The position numbers were made by a program, and so were the translations under genes. DNA of 64,000 nt from Xanthomonas theicola (GTDB lineage Bacteria; Pseudomonadota; Gammaproteobacteria; Xanthomonadales; Xanthomonadaceae): NCBI RefSeq assembly GCF_014236795.1, contig NZ_CP049017.1, positions 474,001-538,000 on the forward strand, in the 5' to 3' direction. Shown here piece by piece: positions 1 through 8,363 of the stretch (the first letter of the stretch is position 1; every line of letters starts with the position of its first letter). Below the pieces are notes generated by a model. That model saw only the letters and a program-made list of their open reading frames with translations, did not search any database and had not been told where the DNA came from.

Positions 1-180
1 CGGAGGCGATTGACCCAGCCAAAGCTGCGCTCCACTACCCAACGCCGCGGCAACAACACGAACCCCTTCTTGGCCTGCTGCAGTTTCACCAACGTAGCTC
101 AATGCCTTCTTTCTGCGCCGCCTCGGCCGAATCCTTGTCCGTCTTGACCTGCCCCCTTTGGCCCTACCAGTGTCGAGTTG
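1..180 (-). pseudogene. IS5-family transposase C-terminal fragment (broken)
   Basis: Read on the minus strand, about positions 94-1 encode [20 protein letters not shown] followed by RSFGWVNRL. This is the conserved C-terminal block of IS5-family DDE transposases around the catalytic Glu. The part just upstream (about 160-95) encodes [19 protein letters not shown] in a different frame, so one base has been lost near position 95. The fragment runs off the left edge of the window. It is a decayed remnant, not a working gene. Confidence 0.7.
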
Positions 181-251
181 AGGCTGTAAAAAAACTGATC
201 TTATGACCGTTCTCCCACGGTAAATTGGACCGGCCAGATTTCCGTAGACAC

Positions 252-1134
252 TCAGTCGCCGCTCTGCGCGTAGCGCCTTTCAAACTCTACCGGTGACACG
301 CCGCCAGCGGAACCATGCCGGCGGATCGGGTTGTAGAACATCTCGATATAGTCGAACACGTCCGATGCCGCCATGGCGCGTGTCGGGTAGATCCGACGCT
401 TGATACGTTCCTTCTTCAAGACGCTGAAGAAGCTCTCGGCCACGGCGTTGTCATGGCAGTTCCCGCGTCGGCTCATGCTCGGCACCATCCGGTGCGCCTT
501 CAGGAACGACTGCCAATCGCTGCTGGTGAACTGCCAGCCCTGGTCGGAGTGCACCATCACGCCAGGACCGGGCTTGCGCCGCCACGCCGCTGCCACCAGT
601 GCCTGCAGCACCAGATCGCTGGTCATTGTCGAAGCGGTTGCCCAACCCACGATCTGGCGCCAATACAGCTCCATTACCGCTGCCAAGAACAGCCAGCCCT
701 CGTAGGTGCGGAGATAGGTGATGTCCGTGACCCAGACCTTGTTCGGGGCCTGCGGAATGAAGTCCCGGTTGAGCACATTCGCCACCACGCCGACCGGACC
801 TCCCCGCTAACGCGGCTTGCTGCCGTAGCCAACCTGCGCTCGCAAGCCTTCGGCCTTCATCAAGCGCCGCACCCGGTGACGGCTGCAACGCTCGCCGGCC
901 TCACGCAGATCCAGGGTGAGCTTGCGATAGCCGTACACCGCGCCGCTGGCCAGCCAGTGGTGCTTGATCAGGCCCAGCAAGCGCTGGTCCTCGCGTTCGC
1001 GGACGCTGGTGCCGTTGCGCAGCCAGGCCTAGTAACCACTGCGATGCACGCCCAGCACCCGGCACATCGTCGCCAGACGAAACTCCCGGACGTGCGCACG
1101 CATGAACGCGTACTTCGCCCTTACCCCTTGGCAA
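252..1134 (-). pseudogene. IS3-family OrfB integrase with two in-frame amber codons
   Basis: The frame encodes a typical OrfB: an HTH_21-like N-terminus (KYAFMRAHVREFRLATMCRV, then LGVHRSGY), then the rve catalytic core with DITY...HSDQG...NCHDNAVAESFF giving the D, D and E residues, ending at 252. Two TAG codons interrupt it, at 1029-1031 (after HRSGY) and 807-809 (after GYGSKPR). At both places family members usually have Tyr, one TAC-to-TAG change away. The longest uninterrupted piece is 252-788. HSDQGW replaces HSDQGC of the second copy. It is unlikely to give active enzyme without readthrough. Confidence 0.75.
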
Positions 1135-1423
1135 AGTACGCGGCGGCTTTTTCTAGGATGTCGCGCTCCTCGGTTACCCGCCTCAGTTCGGCCTTGAGCC
1201 GGCGAATCTCCGCTGAGTCGGTCGACGCCGCTGCAGCGCCGGCTGCCGGCGCCATCTTCCTGGCGGCCTGCACCCACCCGTATAGCGTGTGCTTGGGAAT
1301 CCCGATTCGGGAGGCCACATCCACCACCGTGAAGCCGCGTTCGATCACCTGCTTCACCGCCTCGGCCCGGAACTCATCCGTGTACTGCTTGCTGTTGCCC
1401 ATAAACACCTCGGTCATTGCCAT
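1121..1423 (-). CDS. IS3-family OrfA (helix-turn-helix transposase subunit)
   Basis: About 100 aa. The N-terminal half is the usual OrfA helix-turn-helix (YTDEFRAEAVKQVIERGFTV, then GIPKHTLYGW). The C-terminal half is a coiled coil (EIRRLKAELRRVTEERDIL) that mediates OrfA/OrfAB dimerisation. In IS3 elements OrfA is fused to OrfB by -1 frameshifting on an A-rich slippery run near its end. In this copy the run reads CTAGAAAAAGCC (about 1150-1160), so it is interrupted by G. Copy 2 has an unbroken A7. Frameshifting is probably weakened here. The start is taken at the ATG at 1423; a later in-frame ATG (MGNSKQ) is also possible. Confidence 0.75.
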   Translation of the reverse strand: MAMTEVFMGNSKQYTDEFRAEAVKQVIERGFTVVDVASRIGIPKHTLYGWVQAARKMAPAAGAAAASTDSAEIRRLKAELRRVTEERDILEKAAAYFAKG

Positions 1424-1499
1424 CAATTATGGCGTCCGGATGTCTACGAAAGGCTGGCCGGTCCAGTGGCCCTAACAAGGGAGGCGCGTAGCGCTCCCG

Positions 1500-1556
1500 C
1501 AGCCGCTTTGAGCGGCTCACATCTCTAAAGCCCCCGGCTTTGCCGGGGGATATTTA
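1500..1556 (+). terminator. Paired hairpins, terminator-like
   Basis: Two stem-loops lie back to back. AGCCGCTTTGAGCGGCT is at about 1500-1517. CCCCCGGC/GCCGGGGG with a TTT loop is at 1531-1549, followed by ATATTT. It sits between the IS3 copy and an IS4-type remnant, so what it terminates is unclear. It could be the end of a lost gene. Confidence 0.4.
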
Positions 1557-2137
1557 CTCGGCAATCGAGCGGATCGCTGCGATTGGCCTGCATCGGCGGT
1601 AACCCGCAGGCACGATTGGATGCCTAAACATGCAATTGCCTGCTGTCGACCCATTGCCCTGCCTCATCCGGCACGTCCTGCGGCTTGACTGGCGTGCGCC
1701 CGCGCAGTCGCCCAACCCAACACCAGCCCAGGGCCGATACGGCGCAGAACCACGGCGTCCGCAATCTGGCATCGGTGACCAGGATCGGGCGGGCATTGGC
1801 TGGAATCAGTGTCCTCGGCTGCTGCAAGAAGCGTTTTTTGCGCCAGGCGACCCCTGCTGCTCCTGGGACGACCATGTCCAGCTAAGGTGAGCGTGCGCCC
1901 GCCCACCGGCACGGCCGCACGCAGCAGACACCACGATTTGTCCGGCTTCAGGTCGCTCCAGTCGATGACGATCACAGGCTGGGCGCCGCCCAGTGCGCCA
2001 TGTCACGATCGATGACCGATCGCTCGACGTGCAACGTGCGATTGCCCAGCAGGCGGTCGAATGCCTTGAGCGGCGCACGCACCCGAGCCGCGCCGGGCTA
2101 CGAGCGCGCGATGTCGATCAGTGTCAGCCTGCTTGGA

Positions 2138-3194
2138 CTCAAGTTCCAAGTGCAACACCTCACAGAGCGCAGGAGGTTGTGCTGGGCAAACAGTCCAGTC
2201 ATCTGCGTGTTGAGGAACGCGCGGTGCTGCAGGTGGAGCGCGATCGAGGAACGCGCTTGCGCAAGATCGGTCGCCGGTGGGGACGCCGTGCATCGACGCC
2301 GAGCCGCCAGGTCGGTGGTCTGCAAGGGCCGGTGTCCTGTGCGCACGCGGCGGCGGCGGCCTATCGCTCGCGCCGATCGCGCTGCGTGCGCCCTCGCCGG
2401 CCCCTGGAAGGTTCGTCGTTGTTCCCGTGCGTCGATGAGCGCCTGGTGTACGAGCGCTGGTCGCCACAGCAGATCGCGGCCGCACGGCGGGACAGGCATC
2501 CGGACGCTTCCAGCCAGCGGGTCAGCCACGAGAGGATCGCTGCGGCGATCGACACGCAGCGGCGGGGTGGTCTGAACAAGGCGCTGATCCATGCATGGAG
2601 AGGCGGCCAGCCCACACCAGGTCGCAGGCGCACGACAGCGGCGGTGCGCTCGTGGGCGCCGGAGGAACTGCGCATCGTGCATGGCCCGGACCCGGTGAAG
2701 CAGCGCCGGGCGCCGGGGCATGGGGAGGGCGCCCTGATCGAAGGCGCGTTCAACCGTTCATGCGTGGGCGCACTGGTGGAACGCAAGACCCGCTTGGTGG
2801 TGCTGTGCAGGATGGACGGTGGCACGGCGCAGGCGGCGGTCGAGGGGTTTCCCCGGCAGATGAAGCAGCGGCCGGCCTTCCTGGGTGAGAGCCTGCCCGA
2901 CGACCGCGGAACGGACCTGCTACGAGGAACGGATGCAGCGGTTGAACAGCCAGGTCTGGTTCGCCGATCCGCACGCACCGTGGCAGCGCGGAAGCAATGA
3001 GAACACCAACGGTCTACTTCGCCAGTTCCTGCCCAAGGGGGCGGACCTATCCGCCGTCAGCCAGGAATACCTCAATCACATCGCGTTGCTGATGAACACT
3101 CGCCCTCGCCAGACACTTGGCTGGAAGACGCCTAGCGAGGCAATGGAAGCGGACATCGCAGCGTTCAAATCACGTGTTGCACTTGATTCTTGAG
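2138..3194 (+). mobile_element. IS30-family insertion sequence, degenerate
   Basis: The ~1.06-kb element is bounded by inverted repeats: CTCAAGTTCCAAGTGCAACA at 2138 and, reading inward from 3194, CTCAAGAATCAAGTGCAACA. It lies inside an IS4-type transposase gene whose two halves continue on either side, so it inserted later than that element. The transposase it carries is broken. Confidence 0.75.
2160..3193 (+). pseudogene. IS30-family transposase with frameshifts
   Basis: The IS30-type protein can be followed through at least two frames. VYERWSPQQIAA, SQRVSHERI, PEELRIVHGPDPV and VERKTRLVVLCRMDGGTAQA are in one frame up to about 2915. The end ([20 protein letters not shown], then [20 protein letters not shown]) is in another frame to 3193. 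The C-terminal block with [15 protein letters not shown] carries the catalytic Glu region of IS30. The frameshift lies around 2900-2930 (expected TYDRGTE, read as PDDRGTD). Earlier N-terminal sequence is also scrambled. Confidence 0.75.
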
Positions 3195-3435
3195 ACCGCC
3201 CTGCGTCCGTGTCACAACGCTTCAACCGCACGCAGCAACGCGCGTTCGCGCAATGCATGCATGCTGGACAGTGAGGTGTGCAGGCACTTCTGCAATACTT
3301 CGCTGGCGCGCATGGGCGTCGACCTTTTTTGGCTTGGTCACCTTGAAGATTGCGCCATGCGCGCACCTTCTTCCACGCGCTCATGCAGCGAGCGATTGAT
3401 CCGCTGGGAAGAAATGTGGGGAAATCTCAGGATCA

Positions 3436-3573
3436 GGATCGATTTTCTGGGCACCGGCCTGTCCGCCAGGAAGTCGGCGTACTGCGCCAGCGTCAGCGAG
3501 GTCCAGCCGGTCCGCGCCAGCCACGTGATCTGGCTCTCGAAGTCGGAACGGGGACGCGATGTGCGCGGGCCAT
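3436..3573 (-). pseudogene. Polysaccharide deacetylase remnant
   Basis: Directly behind the glycosyltransferase stop, an ATG at 3573 begins MARAHRVPV. The frame then changes and DFESQITWLARTGWTSLTLA, QYADFLADRPVPRKSILI follows up to about 3440. This is the N-terminal part of NodB-type deacetylases just before the TFDDGY metal-binding motif, which is missing. The expected MYHxV stretch after VPV is also gone. IS4-type sequence begins at once beyond 3440. It is the stump of an exopolysaccharide or cell-envelope gene cut off by the IS cluster. Confidence 0.6.
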
Positions 3574-3576
3574 GGT

Positions 3577-4716
3577 CTATTTCCTCATTTCCTTCAACCA
3601 TTGGTAGTAGTAATGCTCGGTCCGGGTCGCCTGGCTGGTTTCGGTGAAGGCATGTGCGCCCTGCATCCACTGCCAGCTCGCCTGGCCCAGCGCCGCGCGC
3701 CGCTCGGGATGATCGACCAGCGCGCGCAGCGCATCGCGCAGCGCGGGCACATCGCCCGGCGGCACCAGCACCGCGTTGATGCCATCCAGCACCATCTCCG
3801 GCACGCCGCCGACCCGCGTGGCCACCACCGGCAGGCCCGCCTGCGCCGCCTCGACGAATACCGTGCCGGCGGCCTCGCGCTCGGTCGCCAGCGCGAACAC
3901 GTCGAAGCCGCTCATCAGCCGGCAGGCGTCGTCGCGGTAGCCGAGCAGGTGCACCTGCGCGTCCAGGCCCAGGCGCGCGCGTAGCGCGCGCAGTCGGCCC
4001 ATCATCGGTTCGCCGTCGCCCACCACCACCAGGTGCAGGCGCGGGTCGGCGCGACAGAGCGGGGCGATCGCCTCGAACAAGGCGGCGTGGCCCTTGGGCG
4101 CGCGCAGCACCGCCACGCAGCCCACCACGATGGCGTCGGTGTCCAAGCTCAGTTCGGCGCGGACTTCGTGCCGGACCTGCTGCAGGTGCGCAAGGCGGTC
4201 GGCATCGTGTTGCAGCCAGGGCGGTGGCGGGGCGACCGGCGGCACTACGCCGATGCGCACGGCCGGCACGCCATAGTGGGCGAGCAGGGTGCCGACGAAG
4301 CGGCTGACGGTGATGACGCGGTGCGGCAGGACGGTGTAGGTGAGCAACGAGTTCACCGCGCTCATCAGGTGGCGGGAGCGCACCACCAGCGGGACCCCGG
4401 CCAGACGCGCCGCACTCGCGGCGATCAGGGTGTCGCGGCGGCTGGTGGTGTTGACCACGTCGAAGTGTTGTCGGCGCGCCAGCCGGTAGACCTTCCAGAT
4501 GCCGGTGAGCAGGCGCCACGGCCCGCCCATGCGCAGGGTGGTGACCTCGAAGCCGGCCGCGCGGGCCAGCGGCGCCAGACGCGAGCCCGGCTGGCACAGC
4601 AGCTGGACCTGGTGCCCGCACGCGCGCATGCAGTGCATGTGCCGGTAGATGTAGATTTCCTGGCCGCCCATCTCCATTGCAGCCTCTGTATGTAATATCT
4701 TCAGTGGTTTGTTCAT
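3577..4716 (-). CDS. Glycosyltransferase family 4 protein
   Basis: A 379-aa GT-B fold enzyme that should transfer a sugar from an activated donor to a growing glycan or lipid. The start is taken at the ATG giving MNKPLKILHTEAAMEMGGQE; the in-frame ATG at 4800 would add 28 unconserved residues. Features include the N-terminal GGQE loop, a central VVGCVAVLRAPKGH and VVVGDGEP, and the GT4 donor-site block EREAAGTVFVEAAQAGLPVV followed by ATRVGGVPEMV with its E-x7-E spacing. There is no signal peptide. The deacetylase stump 4 bp downstream points to a surface-polysaccharide or lipid-linked glycan cluster now broken at its 3' side. The acceptor cannot be inferred. Confidence 0.85.
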   Translation of the reverse strand: MNKPLKILHTEAAMEMGGQEIYIYRHMHCMRACGHQVQLLCQPGSRLAPLARAAGFEVTTLRMGGPWRLLTGIWKVYRLARRQHFDVVNTTSRRDTLIAASAARLAGVPLVVRSRHLMSAVNSLLTYTVLPHRVITVSRFVGTLLAHYGVPAVRIGVVPPVAPPPPWLQHDADRLAHLQQVRHEVRAELSLDTDAIVVGCVAVLRAPKGHAALFEAIAPLCRADPRLHLVVVGDGEPMMGRLRALRARLGLDAQVHLLGYRDDACRLMSGFDVFALATEREAAGTVFVEAAQAGLPVVATRVGGVPEMVLDGINAVLVPPGDVPALRDALRALVDHPERRAALGQASWQWMQGAHAFTETSQATRTEHYYYQWLKEMRK

Positions 4717-5056
4717 CTGTGCTGGCAGGTGCGGCCGCTCGGTCGGGAGGATTGAGACGCGTGTCGGTGCGGCCGCGTTTGCAAGCCCGGCACAGGGCAC
4801 AGGCGCGCGGCGGCCGCTTCCTGCCGGCGGTGCGCGAACGTGCCGTGCGGATCAGGAACACGACGACACCGCCGACAGGGGGCGTTGGCGGGGGACGTGA
4901 CCGGGTTGTGCGCCTGGTACAAGTGCGTCAGGCGGCGGCGATTCTAGCGGGTATGTCTTGCTGTGGCATGAAGTCGACCGGGTCTGCCAAGATGGCCGGA
5001 CGGCCGTCCGGAATGCTCCGGCGGTCCGCGCCGACCATCGTCAGGAGCTTTGCCCC

Positions 5057-6007
5057 GTGAGCCGAATTCCGACCCTGGACATCACCCGCTTCGACCGCGA
5101 CCGCGACGCGTTCGTCGCCGAGCTGGGCGCGGCCTATCGCGAGTGGGGCTTCGCCGGCATCCGCAACCACGGCATCGCGCAGGCGCAGATCGATGCCGCC
5201 TACGACGTGTTCAAGGCGTTCTTCGCGCTGCCCGATGAAACCAAGCGCAAGTACCACCTGCCCGGCAGCGGCGGCGCGCGCGGCTACACCGCGTTCGGCG
5301 TGGAGACCGCCAAGGGCTCCAAGCATTTCGACCTGAAGGAGTTCTGGCACATCGGCCGCGAGATCGCGGACGATTCCAGGTACCGCACGCTGATGCCGCC
5401 GAACCTGTGGCCGAGCGAAGTGCCCGGCTTCCGCGCGCACGGCTACGGCCTGTACCAGGCGCTGGACCGGCTCGGCGCGCGCGTGCTGGCGGCGCTGGCG
5501 CTGCACATCGGCTTGCCCGAGCACTACTTCGCCGACAAGACCGATTCGGGCAACGCGATCCTGCGCCCGATCCATTACCCGCCGATCACCGCCGACGCCG
5601 CTTCTGGCGAGCCACTGCCCAATGTGCGCGCCGGCGCGCACGAGGACATCAACCTGATCACGCTGCTGGTCGGCGCCAGCGCCGCCGGCCTGGAAGTGAA
5701 GTCCAAGCAGGGCGAGTGGGTGCCGTTCACCTCCGACGCCGACACCATCGTGGTCAACATCGGCGACATGCTGCAGCGCCTGACCAACCACGTGTATCCC
5801 TCGACCACGCACCGCGTGGTCAACCCGCCCGGCGAGCAGGCGCGCCAGCCGCGCTACTCGGTGCCGTTCTTCCTGCACCCGAACCCGGACTTCCTGATCG
5901 ACGTGCTGCCCTCGTGCGTCAGCGCCGACAACCCCAGCCGCTATCCCGAGCCGATCACTGCGCAGGGGTATCTAGAGGAGCGGTTGCGCGAGATCAAGCT
6001 TCGATGA
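5057..6007 (+). CDS. Isopenicillin N synthase-like 2-oxoglutarate/Fe(II) dioxygenase
   Basis: A 316-aa non-heme iron oxygenase. The GTG at 5057 is chosen because it gives the conserved start MSRIPTLDITRF and has CAGGAG about 9 bp upstream. The N-terminal DIOX_N region (YREWGFAGIRNHGI) is followed by the jelly-roll core. The HxD iron pair is AHEDINLITLL, the distal His is in STTHRVVNP, and the 2-oxoglutarate-binding Arg is in PRYSVPFFLHP. Homologues are broadly annotated and their substrates are mostly unknown. It is divergent from the glycosyltransferase and overlaps the next gene by 4 bp (ATGA), suggesting co-translation. Confidence 0.85.
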   Translation: MSRIPTLDITRFDRDRDAFVAELGAAYREWGFAGIRNHGIAQAQIDAAYDVFKAFFALPDETKRKYHLPGSGGARGYTAFGVETAKGSKHFDLKEFWHIGREIADDSRYRTLMPPNLWPSEVPGFRAHGYGLYQALDRLGARVLAALALHIGLPEHYFADKTDSGNAILRPIHYPPITADAASGEPLPNVRAGAHEDINLITLLVGASAAGLEVKSKQGEWVPFTSDADTIVVNIGDMLQRLTNHVYPSTTHRVVNPPGEQARQPRYSVPFFLHPNPDFLIDVLPSCVSADNPSRYPEPITAQGYLEERLREIKLR

Positions 6008-6624
6008 GCCAGCAAGAGACCGGTTTTCTTGTTATGTTTGCCGAAGCGTTGTCGGCCGCGGCGGCGCGGCGCAGAATGGCGGCGCGGTCGATACCGACCA
6101 ATGGCAACGATCGCAGGCTGCTGGCCGACCTCATCGCCCAGCAAGGTGGGTACTGGGTATTGATCGAGTTCAAGGACAGCGCTGCAGGCGCTGCAGCCGA
6201 GCGCGACAAGCCGCTCGTGCCTTCGGTCTGCCGCTGGTTGCGCGCGGATCCGGTTGCGGCGGGCATGCACGAACGGGCGCATCACTTTTCCGAGAACCAT
6301 GCCCGCGACCTCGGTTTCTGGGTCTATCGGACGAAGGTCTGTTCGTTGCAACCTTCGCCGCCGACGATGCTTTCGGAGCAGTTCTTTTCCAGCCTGTTGA
6401 CTACGTCGCCGACGGTCGGGCTCAATACTGCGGATTTTCTCGACTATGTCGAACGATTGTTAGCGCAGACCGCAAGCGGGAAGGGCGGGGCGCAGGATGT
6501 TGTCTTGGCGGTCGCGGTCATCCCCGATACCTGTTATCACGACGAATTGTCGCTTCCGGACCTGGTCCAGATGTTGTCGCCTTCACCAGACGTCGAGCCT
6601 GATCCGCCTGGGTGGAAGCCGTAG
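6004..6624 (+). CDS. Unrecognised protein, possible PD-(D/E)XK nuclease fold
   Basis: I do not recognise this 206-aa protein. Its ATG overlaps the dioxygenase stop (ATGA), so the two are probably translated together. The stretch NDRRLLADLI...YWVLIEFKDS...AERDKPLV resembles the D...ExK core and following E-x2-K helix of small PD-(D/E)XK nuclease-like proteins, but this is a visual analogy only. It has no signal peptide or membrane segment. GC content is a little lower than the neighbours (for example ggttttcttgttatgtttgc), which may mean a later arrival. It ends 2 bp before the convergent dehydrogenase stop. Confidence 0.6.
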   Translation: MSQQETGFLVMFAEALSAAAARRRMAARSIPTNGNDRRLLADLIAQQGGYWVLIEFKDSAAGAAAERDKPLVPSVCRWLRADPVAAGMHERAHHFSENHARDLGFWVYRTKVCSLQPSPPTMLSEQFFSSLLTTSPTVGLNTADFLDYVERLLAQTASGKGGAQDVVLAVAVIPDTCYHDELSLPDLVQMLSPSPDVEPDPPGWKP

Positions 6625-6626
6625 CC

Positions 6627-7427
6627 TCAGTCCAGCGGCCGCAGTCGTTTGCTGTTGCGGCCCATCAAGGTCCTTAACACCGACTCCGGCAGCAGCGCGA
6701 CCAGGCCCAGCAGCGTGTGGTAGAACAGGCCCGGCACCACCCGCACGCGGCCGTGCTCGGCGCCGTCGATGCCGGCGCGCGCCACCGCGTCGGCCTGCAG
6801 CCACGCCCAGCGCGGCAGCTTGTTCATCTGTTCGCGGGTGCCGGTCACGTCGTGGAACGCAGACCAGGTGAAGCCCGGGCACAGCGCGCAGACCTTCACT
6901 CCGCGGTCGGCGTTCTCCAGCGCCAGCGATTCGCTGAAGCGCAGCATGAAGCTCTTCGCCGCCGCGTACAGGGTCTGTCCGTCCGCGCCGGGCACCAGCG
7001 CGGCGAACGATGCCACGTTGAGGATGCGGCCCTGGCCGCTGGCGCGCAGCGCCGGCAGCAGGCGCCAGGTCAGCTCGCAGACCGCGCCGACCATCACCTG
7101 CAGGAACGCGGCGTGCACCGCCCAGTCGCTGGCGGGAAAGCGCCCCGGCACGCCATAACCAGCGTTGTTGACCAGGATCCGCACCGCCAGGCCGCGCCGT
7201 TCCAACTCGGCGACCAGTGCGGCCGGCGCCGCCGGGTCGGCCAGGTCGGCGACCAGGATCTGTACCGGCACCTGCGCGCGCAACTCCTCGGCCAGCGCCT
7301 GCAGCAGCGCCTGGCGGCGCGCGCTGAGGATCAGCGGCACGCCGCGGCGCGCGTATTCGCGGGCGATCTCGCGGCCGATGCCGCTGGAAGCGCCGGTGAT
7401 CAGGGCATGGCCGGGGGACTGGGGCAT
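6627..7427 (-). CDS. Short-chain dehydrogenase/reductase
   Basis: A 266-aa classical SDR with a Rossmann fold, using NAD(P)(H) to reduce or oxidise a carbonyl/alcohol. Seen in the sequence: the cofactor motif TGASSGIG near residue 12, NNAGYG near 90, the catalytic Ser in NVASFAALV (about 139), and the YAAAK pair of Tyr and Lys (about 154-158). The C-terminal ~30 residues are hydrophobic (YHTLLGLVALLPESVL), as in the DltE/YqjQ-like SDRs that loosely associate with membranes. It is divergent from tpiA with about 115 bp between. The substrate is unknown. Confidence 0.85.
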   Translation of the reverse strand: MPQSPGHALITGASSGIGREIAREYARRGVPLILSARRQALLQALAEELRAQVPVQILVADLADPAAPAALVAELERRGLAVRILVNNAGYGVPGRFPASDWAVHAAFLQVMVGAVCELTWRLLPALRASGQGRILNVASFAALVPGADGQTLYAAAKSFMLRFSESLALENADRGVKVCALCPGFTWSAFHDVTGTREQMNKLPRWAWLQADAVARAGIDGAEHGRVRVVPGLFYHTLLGLVALLPESVLRTLMGRNSKRLRPLD

Positions 7428-7543
7428 GGCGGTCTCGCAGGGATGGCGGCAGGCGGGGCAGGACGGGGGCGGGCGCGGCGGCGGTGCCGGGCGGCACCGC
7501 GCATCGGCTATCCTTTTGGCACTTTTCGCCGGAGAACGCGCCG

Positions 7544-8299
7544 ATGCGCCGCAGGATCGTAGCCGGAAACTGGAAGCTGCACGGCAATCGCCAGTTCGCC
7601 ACCGCCCTCGTCGACGAAGTCTGCAGGGGCTTGCCGGACAGCGGGGTGGAGGTGGTGATCCTGCCGCCGCTGCCGTACCTGGGCGACCTGATCGAGGATT
7701 TCGAGGGCTGTGCGCTGCATTTCGGCGCGCAGGACGTCAGCAGCAACGAGAAGGGCGCCTACACCGGCGAGGTGTCGGCGGCGATGTTGGTCGACGTCGG
7801 CGCCGACTACGGCCTGGTCGGGCATTCGGAGCGGCGCCAGTATCACCACGAGAGCAGTGAGCTGGTCGCGCGCAAGTTCGCCGCGGCGCTGCATGCCGGG
7901 CTGCTCCCGATCCTGTGCGTGGGCGAGACCCTGCAACAGCGCGAGGCCGGTCAGACTGAATCGGTCATCGCCGCGCAGCTGGCGCCGGTGCTGGCGCTGG
8001 TCGGCGCGCAGGGCTTCGCCAACGCCGTGCTGGCCTATGAGCCGGTGTGGGCGATCGGTACCGGACGCACCGCCAGCCCTGCCCAGGCGCAGGCGGCGCA
8101 CGCCTTCATCCGTGGCGAAGTCGCCGCCCACGATGCTAGAATCGCCGATTCGCTGCCGCTGCTGTACGGGGGCAGCGTCAAGCCCGACAACGCCGCGGAG
8201 CTGTTCGCGCAGCCGGATGTCGATGGAGGGCTGGTCGGCGGCGCCTCGCTGGTCGCCGAGGAATTCCTGGCCATCGCGTGCGCGGCGGCCGCCCGTTGA
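7544..8299 (+). CDS. tpiA: Triosephosphate isomerase
   Basis: A 251-aa TIM-barrel enzyme interconverting dihydroxyacetone phosphate and glyceraldehyde 3-phosphate in glycolysis and gluconeogenesis. Catalytic residues are visible: Asn and Lys in AGNWKLHG, His in GHSERRQ, Glu in AYEPVWAIGTGRTA, and the phosphate loop YGGSVKPDN followed by GGLVGGASL. The start at 7544 gives the usual MRRRIVAGNWK, with GGAG 12 bp upstream. It is followed by secG, tRNA-Leu and the nuo genes, a conserved gammaproteobacterial order. Confidence 0.97.
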   Translation: MRRRIVAGNWKLHGNRQFATALVDEVCRGLPDSGVEVVILPPLPYLGDLIEDFEGCALHFGAQDVSSNEKGAYTGEVSAAMLVDVGADYGLVGHSERRQYHHESSELVARKFAAALHAGLLPILCVGETLQQREAGQTESVIAAQLAPVLALVGAQGFANAVLAYEPVWAIGTGRTASPAQAQAAHAFIRGEVAAHDARIADSLPLLYGGSVKPDNAAELFAQPDVDGGLVGGASLVAEEFLAIACAAAAR

Positions 8300-8363
8300 C
8301 CGAACGGTCGTCGCGCTGGCGGCCGCTCGCTACCCAAGTCGTACTGTCCGGACGGATTTCGAA

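Larger units (their letters stand above)
226..1465 (-). mobile_element. IS3-family insertion sequence, copy 1
   Basis: The element is 1240 bp. It is bounded by imperfect ~25-bp inverted repeats, TGGACCGGCCAGATTTCCGT at 226 and the matching end reading CTGGCCGGTCCA at 1454-1465. It carries overlapping orfA and orfB on the minus strand. A second copy of exactly the same length lies at 47300-48539 in the same orientation, with only a handful of base differences seen by eye. No target-site duplication is visible: the left flank is aaat and the right flank is gtgg. This suggests that recombination or deletion has changed the flanks since insertion. Confidence 0.9.
1554..3313 (-). pseudogene. IS4-family transposase, frameshifted and split by an IS30 insertion
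   Basis: On the minus strand the N-terminus is at 3313-3213 (MRASEVLQKCLHTSLSSMHA, then LRERALLRAVEAL). The gene resumes at about 2133 with RLTLIDIARS, an in-frame TAG where Trp would be expected, and PGAARVRAPLKAFDRLLGNR. It continues as PVIVIDWSDLKPDKSWCLLR-type sequence, QQPRTLIPANARPILVTD and a C-terminal GRLRGRTPVKPQDVPDEAGQ near 1650, moving between frames. The pieces match one IS4-type DDE transposase interrupted by the IS30-type element at 2138-3194. It is non-functional. Confidence 0.75.

Noticed and set aside
1989..3000. A single intact 335-aa protein on the plus strand
   Set aside because: Only its later part resembles an IS30 transposase; the first ~50 codons lie in antisense IS4 sequence and the true C-terminus is in another frame.
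3610..4695. Plus-strand frames opposite the glycosyltransferase
   Set aside because: The minus-strand frame has full GT4 motifs; the plus-strand product is Arg/His/Ala-rich with no recognisable domain.
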